Shown: positions 10,287 through 25,400, counted from the first letter of the stretch. The stretch: 64,000 nt of DNA from Pelodera strongyloides (GCA_036852015.1 JAANDG010000120.1:62001-126000); one strand, 5' to 3'. The notes: generated from the letters alone by a model not told the origin. Numbers and translations: made by a program.

Positions 10287-11577
10287 TATTTTAAGACATG
10301 TTTGTAACTTACAATCTTTGTTGTAGATTATGCCAATACATACAAAAATGTAGCGTGAGAGCTCGACTTTACAGTCATGCAGAATGTGCATAAAGCATAG
10401 TGTACTTTGATTTAGCTAGCTAATGCCGAAATAATTTCAGAGTGTGAAGATTTGGGGTGGTGTTCGCGCTATTGATGATTAGATCCCGGTTGCGTCGAAG
10501 TGTTCCCTCCCGGCCACTTTGATTTTGTTTCTCAAATAATTCATCAATGTTGCATCATATTTTTTTTTAATTCGCTACTTATGTGTGCTGGGTTTCAGTA
10601 GCGTAATCTTTGTTTATACATAGGCATCTTTTTGATGTACTGTACTTTTGAAGCAAACATAACATCAGCTTGAAGGAGGATGTTTTATTTGAAATTATTG
10701 CGGTAAAGTTATCTTATTTATGCTCACAATGTATTAACATACAATTATGATTGTTTCTCGCACACATACTCTGACGCGCTATTTACTTCACGGTTTCTTA
10801 TGAATATTTCCTCTCTCTCCTAATTTTGTCCATGTGCGAGAGCCTGTGTACGGAATCTCCCCGCTCGAATTGCTAACCTACTTATGAAGGTCGTTTAGCC
10901 CTTCAGTGGGGCAGTGATCTTGTCACTGATTAATCCTTATCGATCACTAACACGATAATTTAAACTTCTTTGTCGAATATGCGAGGGAATGTATACCGGA
11001 AAATAAATCAATATTTGCAATAATAAATCCTGTTGTTCAATACGTGAAGGTCGGGGAAAATTACCGAAGCCACTGAATAGACGGACAATTGAATGATGGA
11101 ATCCGAGATCACAATTCTCTCAAACGCGTAGTTCCCCGGCACGACGCGAGAGCCTCCCTCCAGTGCAATACTCAGGGTTGAATTCCAAAATAATAAAACA
11201 TAATGTAAAATATAAAAACATGTTGCACTATGATCCACAAATATGCGATTCACTGAACTATGCAAATCCAATGAACCACAGTTAAGGTGTACCGCAAACA
11301 GAATAACATTAAGAAAAAAAATAACACATACGTTGAGATTCGCTCGACTCTGTCGTGTTTGTTTTTCGAAACCATTTTTTGTCTAGAGTGAAAACCACTT
11401 CGGCGATATTTTAGCCAACGAAATTGGCCTTTTAAAATCGAAAAGTTTTAATTTTTTTTGTCCATGGGCTTAAATCCTCCAATTAACAGCATTCTCGTCA
11501 GGCCAATTCGTTACTCGTGTTTAGCTTAAAACACTAATAGGTTAAAAAACTGATTATTGATATTCTTTGTTTTGCAG
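10287..11577. other. intergenic region upstream of the myosin gene
   Basis: AT-rich, no credible exon seen on either strand. It ends at a good acceptor (TGTTTTGCAG, AG at 11576-11577) that precedes the first myosin exon. Promoter elements cannot be picked out with confidence. Confidence 0.5.
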
Positions 11578-11639
11578 TATTACCTGAGACGATACTGCGT
11601 CGGGCCACGAATATTCTGAGAATTGAGCCGCTTGTCGCG

Positions 11640-14600
11640 ATGCCAACCAATACGGTAGACTTTAGTTACAGACTCAACTGTTTCTTGACTCTTTTTTAAA
11701 GGCAACACACATTTGCATCGAGAAACTCTAGTTTGAAATAATAATGCAGCTTATTATAGTTTATTCGTCTACGTAACGTTATACTAGTTCGTAAGAGACA
11801 AATACTTGATTTGAAAAAAAAAATGTTTTATTATTTAAAAAAAATGAAAATAATAAATATTCAGGGTGAATCGATCACGGTTGCTGAACAACACCTTGCC
11901 CCGAGGCACCCGAATGACAACAATGTTGACGATATTGTGGAGCTCAAGTAAACTCAGAATCGTCCACTTATACATTTTCCCAGCAGTATGCATGTGCCGA
12001 AAACAGAAAAGGCAAAGCAGCTGCGAAATATGACGTGGAATTCTCTGTGTATTTTCTCTAACTTCTATTTTAGTGGTTCATCGGAGTCTGCCGTTCTGCA
12101 TTGTCTACAGGAACGTTTCCGGAAGCGGCGGATATATGTGGGTTTCTTGATTAGGGATAATTTGTTTTTATTAGCTTATTATTAGAAATGATGTGCAAGA
12201 TATCTAGATGCTGTAATTGTTGAATTTAGACGTCACTGTCCGATAATATTATTTTTGTCAATCCAAATGAGCGATTTCCCATCTACGATGAAAAGGTCGT
12301 CAACCAATTTGTTGGGTCAAAGAAGGAGAACCCGTGAGTTGTTCTTTTTGTTTCTTTTTGGTTTCTCCTCTTTTTTTTATGGCTTCACTCGAATCAGAAT
12401 TTTCGTTTGTTTTTCGATTAAAACCAGCAAACATTATAGTTTTCAAGGTGTTTCCGACAGTTTAATATACTATCAGTCGGCTTAGAATCGAATTATGTTT
12501 GTACTGAAGCCATTAAAATATAAATTCAGAGTGACAAGTAAATAATCAAGTTTTGCCCCCTCTTATATAGTATTTTGTGTAAACCCGTTCACTTCAACAC
12601 AACTATTTCAGACACATCTTCTCGTTGGTGCGTCAAACTCTAGACAAAGTCCAAGATGGATCGGCTTCTGAAACTATCGTTTTCAGGTTAATCATCTTTC
12701 GTGCCAACTTTTTATTCTCGTGCATCAAGTTCGAAAGCTCCGGGGACATCATTTACATACATATTAATTCTAGAGGTGAATCTGGCTCGGGAAAGTCCAC
12801 GAATGCTTTACATGCAATGAGATTTGTGGTTGCGGCAGCTCCATCGAGAAGGCGACATCTCACGCCGCAACATGTTTGTTGTTTTGATCCTAAGAACAGC
12901 GCTGTATCATAACCACTTATTAGTCGTTTCATGGAACCATCCACGATTCTCTGAAGTCCCTATGGTATTTATGGTCATATGGAACCACCTGTTTTAGATG
13001 GAGGCGATCCACAAAATTTTCACGTCGTTTGGATCAGCTAAAACTCGAAAAACGGATGGTTCAACAAGATTCGGATACATTGCCACCTTTTTCCTTAGGG
13101 AGTGTGTTGTCATTCTTTTTTTTCTGTTTGTGCGGAAGGGCTCCATCTATACACTCTTTTTATTTTGAATAAGGGCAGTAAGATTAAACTCTTTACCGCG
13201 GCTGGAATCTTAAATGTCAAAAACATCAGATTTTCAGTCATCGCGTGGAAGGCCTTACATTAAAGACCGCGTTCCCATTGGAAGTGTCCCGTGTTGTTGG
13301 ACAACACCCAGGAGAGAGAAATTTCAACATTCTTCATGAGATTGTGGCCGGACTCCCGGCCTCGCTCAAGTCGGAATTTGGAATCAAATCTGACCACAAG
13401 TTCTTCTACCTCAATCAGGTGGGATAAATTCTCTCAATATTTTGATTAGCTGATGTGCCTGTTCTCTTCCTAACGGGGTTTCTTTAAAGGCCGGTCGCGG
13501 GGAGCAAACTGATGAAAAGGATGAGCTCAATTTCAATGAAGTTGATACTGCCCTCGACCTAGTCGGATTCACCGAGGACCAAAGGCACTCCATCTACAAA
13601 ACGCTGGCCTCCATTCTTCACATTGGAAACATTTACTATCGACAGCGAAAAGTAAGACCTTCTACTACCAAGCAGCTGTAAATGTATTAACATATGACTC
13701 ATATCGAATGATATATAATTATAATAATGAATAATTTGTGTTAATAAACTTCTAATTATGCTTGTTTGCATTAAGTAATCAGTATGATCCCTCAATATAC
13801 GGTATTTAGCTTCCGAACGGGGCGGATGCAGTAGATATGGGATGTGAAAAGGAGGCTCAGTGGACGGCAACTCTGCTTGAAACCGCACCCGCTCAATGGA
13901 GCCCATCTTTCGTGTCCAAGTTGGTTGTAAGTTTTAACTTTCCTTTCTCTTGGGTTATATGGATGATCATTTATGCAAAGAGTGAAGGCTTCCCCACACT
14001 ATGTTGATTTTACATTGTATAGAAGACGGAAAACGGAGTCGCAACGGTTGCTTTCAACATTGGACAAGCGCTCGATTGCAGGTACGTTTTACATGCATAT
14101 TGTCAACAAATCGTACAAAAGAAGCAACACGCAGCCATATCATGAAAGCTCTTTAATTTTCAGGGATTCCATTGCTCAGCTACTCTATGAAGAACTATTC
14201 AACTGGATATTGACCCGTATTTCCCAATTCTTCAAGTGTACAGATCATACTGCTGTTATCAACATCATGGACACATATGGATTTGAGGTTGGTTTAGATA
14301 ACTCGTACACTCTTTTAAGCGATAAAAAACTTACAATTAGCCTGCATCGGAAATTTCAGCGCTACGCCTCAAACAGTCTGCAGCAGTTGTGCATTAATAC
14401 TGTGAACGAGAAACTGCACAATATATATGTGAGGGCTGTGTTCAAAGACCACCTGGACGCATTGGCGGATGATGGCCTGACCAGTTTGTACCAGGTGTGT
14501 TTTACCTCATAGAATGCTTTAATATCATTCAGAAACTACCGTGTGGTTCACCGTTTAGTTTAATATTCCTATGACATCATCACCTTGCTGGGATTATTAC

Positions 14601-16441
14601 AAATCTGATCATTGGGTAAATAACCTTCCGCATAAAGTTGTGGGGTACATAATTGCTAAACAAAAAGCTAAAATTGTTCGCAATGCACTGATTAATGTTA
14701 CTAATAGTTTCCAAATAATTGGCTGACTTTTGTTATGTATATTTAGATTCTTAGCACATGTAGATGTATACTTGATTCAGATGCCTGCCTATTTGGATAA
14801 CGAACGAATTCTGGAAATGCTGGTTAAGAAACCGAATGGTATTCTGTCACTACTCGATGACGAATGCAAGTTTCCAAAAGTAAGCCAATTTAAGCAAAAT
14901 GTTCTCGTCTCAATGCTAGACGGATATGGTCACTATAAGTAGTGTTTGCTTAAATTTTTATCAACTATAAAGAAAATAAAGAAACACTAGAAAAGGAGAC
15001 TATCTATGGTGACCTCATCTAAGCATTACTACAACACAAAGCAGTCTAGTAGACCTGTATATGATGGAAGCTCTGCGTGTTTAGGCATCGGATGACACGT
15101 TCCTTCAGCATGTCAATTTGAATCACTTGGACAAGCAATACTACGGCAAATCGAGAAATAAAGAAAGGTGAGCATTCAAACTACTGCCGCGCCCCGTAAT
15201 CGAGAAGCCAATTCTTCCAGTTTTAATTTATGAGCTACATTCGGCTTTGCAGAATGTAGAATAAAATATCAGTGATTTTCCATCATGGAGATCAAATGTT
15301 CAAATGGGACTACCGCATAAGTCTGCAAAAATTTCTAATATTTCTCCTCCAAAAACTTTTCGTAATGTTTTCATGGTCTGCTCAAATTTATCCGAAACGT
15401 TGAACTATGCTTTTCCCATACTTTGTCAATTATTGAACATGTATGCGTTTAACTTGTTGATAGCCACTGTTTAGGGCGGAATTTTCGGTTCGTCATTATC
15501 ACGGAAACACCTGGTATTTCCTGCACGATTTCGTTCGCGGCAACAGACGCGCTGTGCCTGCATCGCTTGTTCATGCACTAGCGAACAGTCAGAACACGGT
15601 TAGACTGTACTCTATACTACTTATAAAGCCCGTGCACTGCTGTAAGGAATATGTATAGTTTAGTGCATATCAGGTTGCAACAGAGAAAAACGCTGCCAGG
15701 TTATACACCAACTTTGGTTTAGATGATTGCGCAAATATTCCGTGGCATGGGATCTCCTCGCGAAGCTGCGGAATACATTGTCTATTCCGGAATGCAATTC
15801 AGCGTCAGCTTGCAACAAATTAACGAGAAACTGGCTGGGTAAGATTTTTTGTTATCCTCAGTGGGGCATTCATAGTAAATTGTAACAGACACTCCTATGC
15901 TTTCGTAAACTTATCTCTGTTTTCAGCACAAACATTCGATTTGTCAACTGTATCCGTGCGAATAATGAACGTGAGATTTCCAAGTTTGATCTGCCAACAA
16001 TAGCCAGGCAACTGAAGGTAACCTTATTATCGATGGTAGCTAATGATGTGAGCTGAATCGCAGCAGTTGCGCATTTTAATGATAAGTGACGATGCGTTGC
16101 TTCATACAGAGATTTTTGCAAGATGACTAATGTAAACCACTGAGTACTTTGAGATGCGTTTTTAAGGCTCTGTCCATTTCCGAAACGAAGCAACTTCATG
16201 CGGAAGGTTATCCAGTCAGAATGGCGCATATTGAGTTTGCGCGACGATACAGGTACTGTTCTAACTTAAAGCAGTACAAAAAAATAGATCGTATGTTTCA
16301 TAAACAATGGCGAGGTTTGTTAATGTTCTTTCCTTAGATGTCTCCTGCCTGGATTTATAGCTGTGCACCAGAAGACAAAGGAGATAATCAATGACGTCAT
16401 CACAGGACAAGGCTCTTCATACCGAAACGACGCGCTTATTG
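11640..16441 (+). other. myosin motor domain exons 1-20
   Basis: Exons: 11640-11654, 11865-11947, 12074-12137, 12230-12333, 12612-12686, 12774-12873, 12998-13101, 13238-13418, 13490-13651, 13810-13926, 14023-14081, 14164-14287, 14360-14494, 14781-14879, 15085-15167, 15475-15598, 15723-15838, 15927-16017, 16167-16252, 16338-16441. The P-loop is GESGSGKS (residues 115-122), where most myosins have GESGAGKT. The switch I region reads TDGSTRFG (166-173) against the usual NNNSSRFG, so both asparagines are lost. Switch II is a good DTYGFE (391-396). Other hallmarks are [28 protein letters not shown] and [11 protein letters not shown]. The region usually reading RC(I/L)KPN is FVNCIRANN. Confidence 0.88.
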
Positions 16442-19400
16442 GTAAGGCTGGCTACTTCTTCCCACTTTTGTTAAGTGCCATGTGTCCTGTGGCTCTACAT
16501 CAGTAAACATTTTCAGGCTGTCAGAAGGTGTTCCTTCGTGAACGCCTCCATCGCCGTCTTGAGTGGAAAAGAGAAGTCATGATCCATTCTTCGGCTGTCA
16601 CACTCCAGAAGGCCCTGAAGGGACACACCGAGAGGAAGCGCTTCCTAAGGAGGAAAAGGGCGGCACTGGTGATACAAGCTGGTTACAGGGGTTGGAATGC
16701 CAGGTGCGAAACTATGAGAAAATAGTATGTTAATCGATCACCCACAATTAAAATTGTGGGTGCACACCGTCCAATTTTGTCATCCAATATACAAAAATAT
16801 GTTCGAGAGGTGATAAGAGAAAAGAAAAGGAATGTGATATTAAAAAAAATATTGAAAAAACACGATTGTATCTTACGGAGTTGCACTTTTTATCTGATTC
16901 AAAAGTTCAGGAGACAATGCCTCGACGAGCTTGATAAAAGAAAGCGGACCATCGCTCAGGAAGTTAGGAGGAACAAGAGGCTGGAAGCTTACTATCAACT
17001 TTCTGCAGATGATGAAACAATGAACAAGGTTTTTTTATGCTTGGTGACAGACAGATTAACGTCAGATAAATGCCTGTAGGCAGGCTGCGTCCCATGCTTG
17101 TGCATACACTTATGGTTAGTATAATTTTTTTTTCCAAATACGCATCCTCTACACCGTAGCCAATCTGTGTCTTGTAGAAGCCGATCTCCTCTCTGGGTCC
17201 TGTGGACTTTATGGATGTCGGGGAAGATGTGAGAAGAACCTTGGAATCCCCATTCGGCAGTCGATCGGCCGAAACTAAAACCATCCACCACTATTTGACA
17301 ACGCCTGCTCAATTGCACAAACCGTGCATTGCTCCGATCAGCATTGAACAATTTGCCGACGAGAACTTTAAGGTATAATTGTAATTACATATTCTATTGG
17401 CTGGCCACAATATTTCGAGCTCAAAGACGAACTATGTTATGTAAGCAGTGAGATCATTGATCGTTTGCTGACCGTCGGACCAACGATTACATGTAAACTT
17501 TTTAAAGAGCTGCAAATCATTAAACATTTAAGGGGCACCTCCTTGAGGTTCGCCGTGAGCCGATCATGACTCCTTTCTTAATGAAATCTGATGAGCCGGC
17601 ATTCCAACAGTCCTTGGTCATGTTCAAAATGGTGCTCAAATACATGAATGACACAACTCTCCGTGTCGACCAGTCTCATCTTCTTGCAAAGATTCTTCTT
17701 CAAATGGTACGCTAATTTTAATCAATCCTTTCAAATGCACACAATATTTACGAAGTTCTGCACTGTATTGTTACAGGCAATTGGTTCTCGTGAGCTTCGT
17801 GATGAGTTATTCGTGCAACTGTGCAACCAAACCTACAGGAACAGAAATAAGGTTGGTTCCTTTCCCTTTATAAGCTACAACGTTTCCGGCAGGCATATTT
17901 ATATGCGTCTTGTGAATATGCTAGAGTTATTTTAAATAATAATTGTAGGCGAATGCTGATCGAGCCTTCAATTTGTTACTGGCTTGCCTCAATACATTCC
18001 CACCAAGTGCGCTGGTGCTTCCAATGTTGCTGAGGTATGTATGTACAAGAAACCGAATTTCAAACACACTTTTCAAGCTTTACTGCTTCGTAGTCATGCA
18101 GTAGTGATTTCTCACGGAAGGTGTTTTCATCGGGGTTCTTTTAAGACACTCATGAAATTGCATTTTATTATCACCGAAACCTTTAACATATTGTCTGCTG
18201 CGCTGAAATAATCCATACAACACAATTAGAGTTGAATAGCTTCGAAATGAAAATTGTTGGCAATCTGTTCCTGGAGGGCTATTTTCAAAAGACTTTTTAA
18301 TTGTAAATCGTTTAGTTACTTTGCTCAACAACCCCAACCACTTCAATCTATGCTCAATGAGGCTCTTCTGCGAAAAATTCAAACTGTGGATCAGACGGTG
18401 ATTGGCTTATTTCGCAACTAGACTTAAAAGTAAACCAACAGTATTTTTTCGATATCTTATGTCAGTTTTTCTTCAGATGACCAGAATGTATGCTCCGAAC
18501 AGTTTGGAGCAGCAGTCGTTCGTCAATCGACAGACCATCGTTGTCCAAATACAGACAACAGACGGTGGAAACTCCTTGGTGGAGGCGCATCCATGGGCTA
18601 CCGCCGAAGAAGTGGCTGCTAGAGTCCTCAAACAACGGTAAACCGGACGCGAAACTTTTTTTATGCAGTACACCATTGTCGACCACTTATGAACTAAATG
18701 GAAAAAAATTCTATAATTCAGCGGAATCGCAAATGCGGATGGATGGACTGTCACAGTTGAAAACGAAAGCAACATATATGCGCCTGCAGGAGGTATGATT
18801 CATTTGTGAAGCTTAAACCTACAAGTGAATATAAAGAAATGTGAATATAAGAAAAATTCGCTACAGGATACTTCCTGCATGATGTGATCAGTGACATGGA
18901 AGGGTCCGGATGCCGAGAGAGCAATTCCTTCTTCAGCTATCCACCGACACGTTTGGTGCCACAAGGACACAGCAGCCGACCTGAAAGTAGACGAGAGAAT
19001 GGAATCAACAGGATTAGGTCCGCGTGAACAAAACGTTTTTTGGGTCTCAAGTCGTTCAACCATCAAAGAACAATAAAAAGTTTGAAGTTTACTACATGTA
19101 TGGAAAAGTAATTGTTTAGAAGTTCTCCAGTAGAGAAACGCAGAGATCGAAGTGCCCCAGCTCACATGAGGAATGGGTCAAACGAGGAAGTCATTTGTCC
19201 TGATCACAATTCGTAGGTTTTAAAACAAACATTCGATACATGCCTCAAAAGCAGAAAAATAGGTTGAGACAGCATATTTTTTTCAGTGATGAGCAAGAGA
19301 GAAACGATATCTACAGTTGCACACTTCCAAGGAAGAAAATGAATGGAGCTTGTAAGTTTACGAAAGTATTTTACAGAAGTTTGTTGGTAGTGTTTCAACA

Positions 19401-22400
19401 ACAACTCATGTTATGATGTGTGTACGAAGTTAACCACTTTAGCCTACGTTGTCGGTTCTCGCAAAGGTTCTGCAATGAGAAGTCGTAGCAGGGACGACCT
19501 TGACGATTCATTGTCGGTACGTTTCGTCACGTGTCCTACATGTTATCAAGTATAGTATTTGTTAAATTGTGCACTATATATTTTAGTAGTTTCTATGCAA
19601 TTTTTAGGATATTGACGACGAGGAGCTGATGCGCAATGGAACGCGTGCACCATCTGCAAATACGATGCGACGGTATGCTTTAACTCTTTGTTCCCAAATA
19701 AGGGGGCGTATGAGAGTCGAAACTAATGGAGTGATGGTAAAGGAGCACATGATTGTTACGAAGCTGGATTTGAGCGTAAGGTTTGCATCAAAGTTTAAGC
19801 CGGGAGTAATTGTACACTCTTTAGGTACCGCGATCATCAGAACGTATTCAATGGAATGAGAGATCAGGCGCATCAAATGTCCTACGTCCCGCAGGGAGCA
19901 ATGGTAAACAGACCCGCATTACATATTCTCATAATTTCGAATGTGTTCTCAATATTGGTTTTTATCCCAACACAATTTTAGCAATACGTCCAAATGATGC
20001 CCGTGATGCTCACTCCCCAAGGAGTTCCAATGATGTCTTCCATGTATGGAACTATGCCACGCACTCCGAGCCGAATGACTGAAGGCCTGTGCTTTTATAT
20101 ATTTTGGTTTCGAAATACTCTCCTTACACCCAACTGAAGAGCTAAGTAATGTGACAATTTAAAGCACGGGGTCTTAGGGTTCTCTTTATATCCAAGAATA
20201 TCAAATCACTAATTGGGCAATATGCTATATTGTACGTGGCAATTGCGTTACTGTCCAATCAGCGCAAATGGGCGTGACAACTGCGATGGTTGTTAGATGG
20301 AGTCATGAAAAATGTGGGTTACCCGAAATGAGCCTGACCCTTTGATAACGTTGTCTATCGCAGGGCGCAGTGTGTTCGCTCCGAGTCCCGTCAATTTACA
20401 ACACGAGGAGATGGAAATGGTTAGCAAGCTTTCAACTGTTAAGGAAGAAGAGTCTAATGATGCGGGCTACAAATTTGAAATAATCCAGTATATAATTTGT
20501 ATTTGCAATAATGTGACAATCATTACTTGCAAACTTCTGTGATCTGCTAGCTAAACACAACTGATGGTTGACCCAGTGGTTCCATCTATTTGCATTGTAG
20601 TCTTCGCGGATGGGTACTGCAAAGAGCGGACTTCTGAAGGGCCATGGATGTGAGAGAGTTCCTTCGGAATACTCCAACATGAGTGTCGCCTCCCGTATCA
20701 GAAGGATACCCGTTCCGAGAGAGAATAAAGATGTGGACAGATTCTTGGATGAAGTCTTCGAACAGGTAGATACCAATTATTTGAACATCAAAGACAACTG
20801 TGAATAGTATTAAACCCCCGAAAGCTGTGTATGGTTTATGTGCTTGAGAACAATTTTAGTTTAGTGGAAGCATAGACACAAAAATTACATTTTGTAAATT
20901 TCATGTTTAAGATAAGATTTCCTAAAATATTCTTCTTTAGGTCCTTACTCCGCATGAATACACCCAGCAAGATGTATCTGCGCGTAGGATAGCGGCGTCC
21001 ATTAAAGGAGGATACGGAACTGTAAGAATTTTTCTTTATAAACTGACTGCCGCGAACTGCTGTCAAATATAAAAGAACGCACTTACACACTTTTTAAATG
21101 CGTTTAGGTCGAGCCTCGAGATGTTCAATCACCCCGGTCCTGTCGTGGCCTGAATCGAACACTTAAAAGCAATAAAGGAGAAGCAACTCATCACGGTCAC
21201 TACACCAGTGACGACCAGGGATATGCCTATGTGGAGAGGAGGGCGCCTCAGAGTGATAACTACTACGATATGCGCAACAACAGTAGTTCAAACTACTATG
21301 AGGTGAAGTCACACATAATGACACAAAGGGCGTCCAGTGATTCGTGCTTGCCGAAAAGCAGAAAATTTATCCATTGACCATTTTCGCCTTATTTAAATTC
21401 CTGAATACATATTTCAGATGCAAGAACCACATCGAGGTGTTAAATCACCGGTGGATACAGACAATGATCAGGTAGTCGATTTTATCGCGATCCTATTTTT
21501 ACGGTAGTATACTATATATTGTTTATGATCGAATGTAGAAGATCATTCCAACTTGAACTGAGTTAATTGTTATCACATTTAGGTGTACGGTACCGGGGCA
21601 AGAAGGCCAAGGGAGAGGCACATGTCGAGCAGACAGTCGAATAGAGACGACGGAATGAACACAGCTCAGAGGAGAAACAGACATCACAGTCAGCCAGCCA
21701 GGTCCGTACCTATAAAGAAAATACTAGGATGTAATGAGTGAATGGAAGGTTAGTCACATTCATGACAGCAAACGCATGTGTAAAAATATACCTTATTCAG
21801 AGCTCAATATGATAGTGTTGGCTACCAATCATTCGGACAACCAATGTTTATGATGATGCCAATGCAAATGCCAGGTGAATTATTCCGTAAATCCAAGCAT
21901 CATTTTTTTCAATTATAAGTTAGTGCTTCTGTTGAATGCCACGAGTTGAACAGTGTGTGCATAAATAACATAAACGGAGCGCATAACGCCTTGTTTGTTT
22001 GCCATTTTGACCGTGTTTTTCCTTAAAGGCATGATGCCATCAATGCAACAAGACATGGAGCATGAACACACAATGCAACCAATGATGACCCCACAGATGA
22101 TGATGGCTCCACAAATGGTTTGCGTTTTTTCCACAAATGGTTTGCGTTCACTGCTACCTCATAATGGTAGCAGTGGTACTCCAATAGTAAAGAACATACC
22201 ACTTTATAACTTGTCCTCGTTTCCGTTGCTTTTGGTCGGTGAATCTTTTTTTAAGTTGCTAAGCTTATAAATACAGTATTTTGCAGATGTTCTGCATGCC
22301 TCCTCAGCGGAATGGTGGATTGAGAGAACAACCAACCAGGTTTGAGTTATCCTGCACTTCCATTTTTGTCTGAAGCGTTTGGCGTTGTCGTTGTTCGTAA

Positions 22401-25400
22401 TTGTGATAAAAACGTGCTTTTTAGAAGCTACTCGAGCATGGAGTACCAGAATGACAGTGCTGAATCGCCAATTGGTGATGTAAGTTGGTTTGAATTTACA
22501 TCAAACATCATATCATTTCATCTTTTGGTGTAACGGATTAAACTTTCATCTACTGGGACATGTCGGGTGTAAGAACTTCTGAAGTGCATCAGGTACAGGA
22601 TAAAAAGTTTGTTGAAAAATTCGTTGTACTTTTACTCACGATTCTTTTCTCTTATTAGTAGCTCCATATGGAAAACTAACCTGTTATATGTATGGTCTAA
22701 CAGCAAGTTTTGAACCTTTGCATTCTGTTGGCTTTTTCGCAACGGTTAAATGCTGAGATCATAAATGCTTCCTTTTATCGGTCCATTCACTCATTCCTTA
22801 TCTTAAGCATTTCTAGCGTGCAATATTTGCTTGTTAAAACGTTATTCTTAACGCATGCAACACGTCTATTGATTATGCGTAATATACAACCATTGATGGT
22901 ACATTTATTTGGCGCAAATTATCTGTTGATTTTCTCTCTATATGAGTTTATATCACATCTGTCCAAATAATTCATAGTAAAACGCAGGGAATACTACAGA
23001 CGTAGATAAATTCCATTTTTGTAGAGTGATTACTTTGCAATCCAACTAACATTGAATCTTTTATTTTGATTTGCATTGGCATTTTATTTTATATAACAAG
23101 CAGGTCGTCGTCGAATCATCGACCTTGTCATCGAAATGTTTTGGGGAAAATTTACTTTAGAGGAAAGGTTACAGATGCAAGAAAACTCTCGCATAGGCAC
23201 AAACTCTCACTACTTTGACTTATGGTTATAAATAGAAGGGTCAACCGGGGATTTCCCATGAATTTAGATAGCAACGTTATTGTCCAAATATTTGCAATGA
23301 ATGTTCGTACTTCTGTGTAAACTTGTAATCCTTGTTTATGTTCTGTAGATTAAATAAATTTAGGAGGTTCCACCACCGCGACCTGCTACACGGGATATTC
23401 CGGTGTCGCCAATTAACAGCCATCCATTCGAAAGCGGGCCTCCCAAGTAACTTCTTCCACTAAACTAATATCTGAATCTCTGTTGTAACTTCTACATATA
23501 TAAGTGTGTTTTTATGTGGATGTTTGTTTATTCACTAAGCTGCAAATAAATAAAAAATGTTAAAAAAAAAACATTTTTAATCATTTCAAGAGACGAACAT
23601 TTCGAATTTATTCAGAATGTCAGTCGCAAATTCGCCCATCGATCGCAATATCCCACGAGTTGCAACAAAGAAAATGGTTTGTTTATTTTTTGATACCGTT
23701 TTAATATGTAATGGGTTATGTACAAACTTGGATAGTTTTTGCATTTGCTTTTCCTTAGAAACTTTTTAAGCAAATTACGTTTCAGGGACTCAGTCGAACA
23801 CCACTTGAACTTTACACAACTCCTCCTGTACAAAATCAAGTAATTACCTTAACATTCCATCATTGTTTTACGAATATTCAACGACTGCGTGCCGGACGCA
23901 TGTGCTCGTCAGCTTGTTTTTGTCAGTAAGCAATCTTCGCACTTTTTGATCAGTAAGTACTATACGCAGTGCAGTGCCTACACCAATAATGCACTAGTGT
24001 GTGTGAACCAATTTGCACAGGTATCGAACACTGAGCACCCGGTACCCCACAAACTACCCTTGACGGGTATTCAATTCGCAAAACAGTTGGCCGAAAGGGA
24101 GAAAGAAGCACTTCATATTCTTGCCGCACGAGAAAAGGCAAGTCGCAAAGAAACTACATAGCTTGCTCGCAAGGTTACCGGCTGTCTATTTTGATGTTGA
24201 TTAGGTTGAACTGTTTAACTATTTCTGAATTTGTGTGTTGACACACACTTTATCTTGCGTTCTTTACCATGTTTAATTCTGGGAATGAACTTAACTAGCT
24301 TTACTTACGATTACATAGACCCCAATACAGGAGTTGCCACCGCCTGTGGATTCAATTTCGGTGTTAAAGCCCAAGCCAAAGCCAAAGCCAGCTCCAAAAC
24401 CACCCAGTCCTCCACCGGAACCTGCAGAACCACCATCGCCACCTCCTGTCTTACAAACTGTACTAACATTTTTCTCAATAATACAATTTGTTGTACAATT
24501 ACTACTACATAACATGTCCAAGAAGTACTAACATTTGTGCGATGACAAACTAATTACACAACTTTCAGGTCATAATAATAATAAAAAATAGTAATAATAT
24601 ATAATAACAACAATAATACGTCGAGTTAGACATAATGAAGCATCTTCCCGAAAATTCAATTTAAAACAGGCTCCGCCTCCCACTCAACAGCAATGGGTAC
24701 AAGAATGCGAAGTGCAACACACGAACACAAGACCCAAACTGCCGTCGGTTGACACGCCAACAACTCCTGGTACGGTTCACTTTTATTTTTATTTTTATTT
24801 TTTCAAATAAATCCCTATCAATTGATATAGAGATCATATGCTTAAAAATTAAGTTGCGCCGATGCAAAGACCTCCAAGTGCAGTTCCAATGCCGGTTCCC
24901 TCGCCCACGAGACAGCGACCTGCTCTCACATACGCCAAGCAACCATGGAAATTGACGATTAGAAAAGAAGTAGGCTGATTATGTTTATTGGTACATTGCT
25001 TGCTTGTTTGATATGATATACCGAGCTACTCTTGTTGTTTTTGCTTTTGTATATTTATTCTTATCTTCATTGTTATCGAAACTTCCCAGTAAGTATCACA
25101 TAAACAAGGCTGTTTATGTAAATGTCTCCCCATCTAGATGTTCCATCCAAATGAGCGTCTGGACGACGTGACTACCATCAATATGGTATTCGCGCAGATT
25201 ATTGAGGATTGTCGACGATCGATTCCATACAGAATCAGACTCCACGAAAGGGAAGTGGTTAAGGATATCCTCAGTAAGTTTATTGGGACGAAAAGAACAT
25301 TTTCTGCGATTGTTCGCATCACATTATACATGCACCCTTATTGACCTCACTTGGCGGATGTGTTTCGTCAATTACAGTGGTTTTCGATGGGAAAGGCAGA

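Noticed and set aside
13179..13215. Extra motor exon ([12 protein letters not shown]) between exons 7 and 8
   Set aside because: Phase at its 3' end does not fit the next exon, and joining 13101 directly to 13238 gives the length expected from the family.
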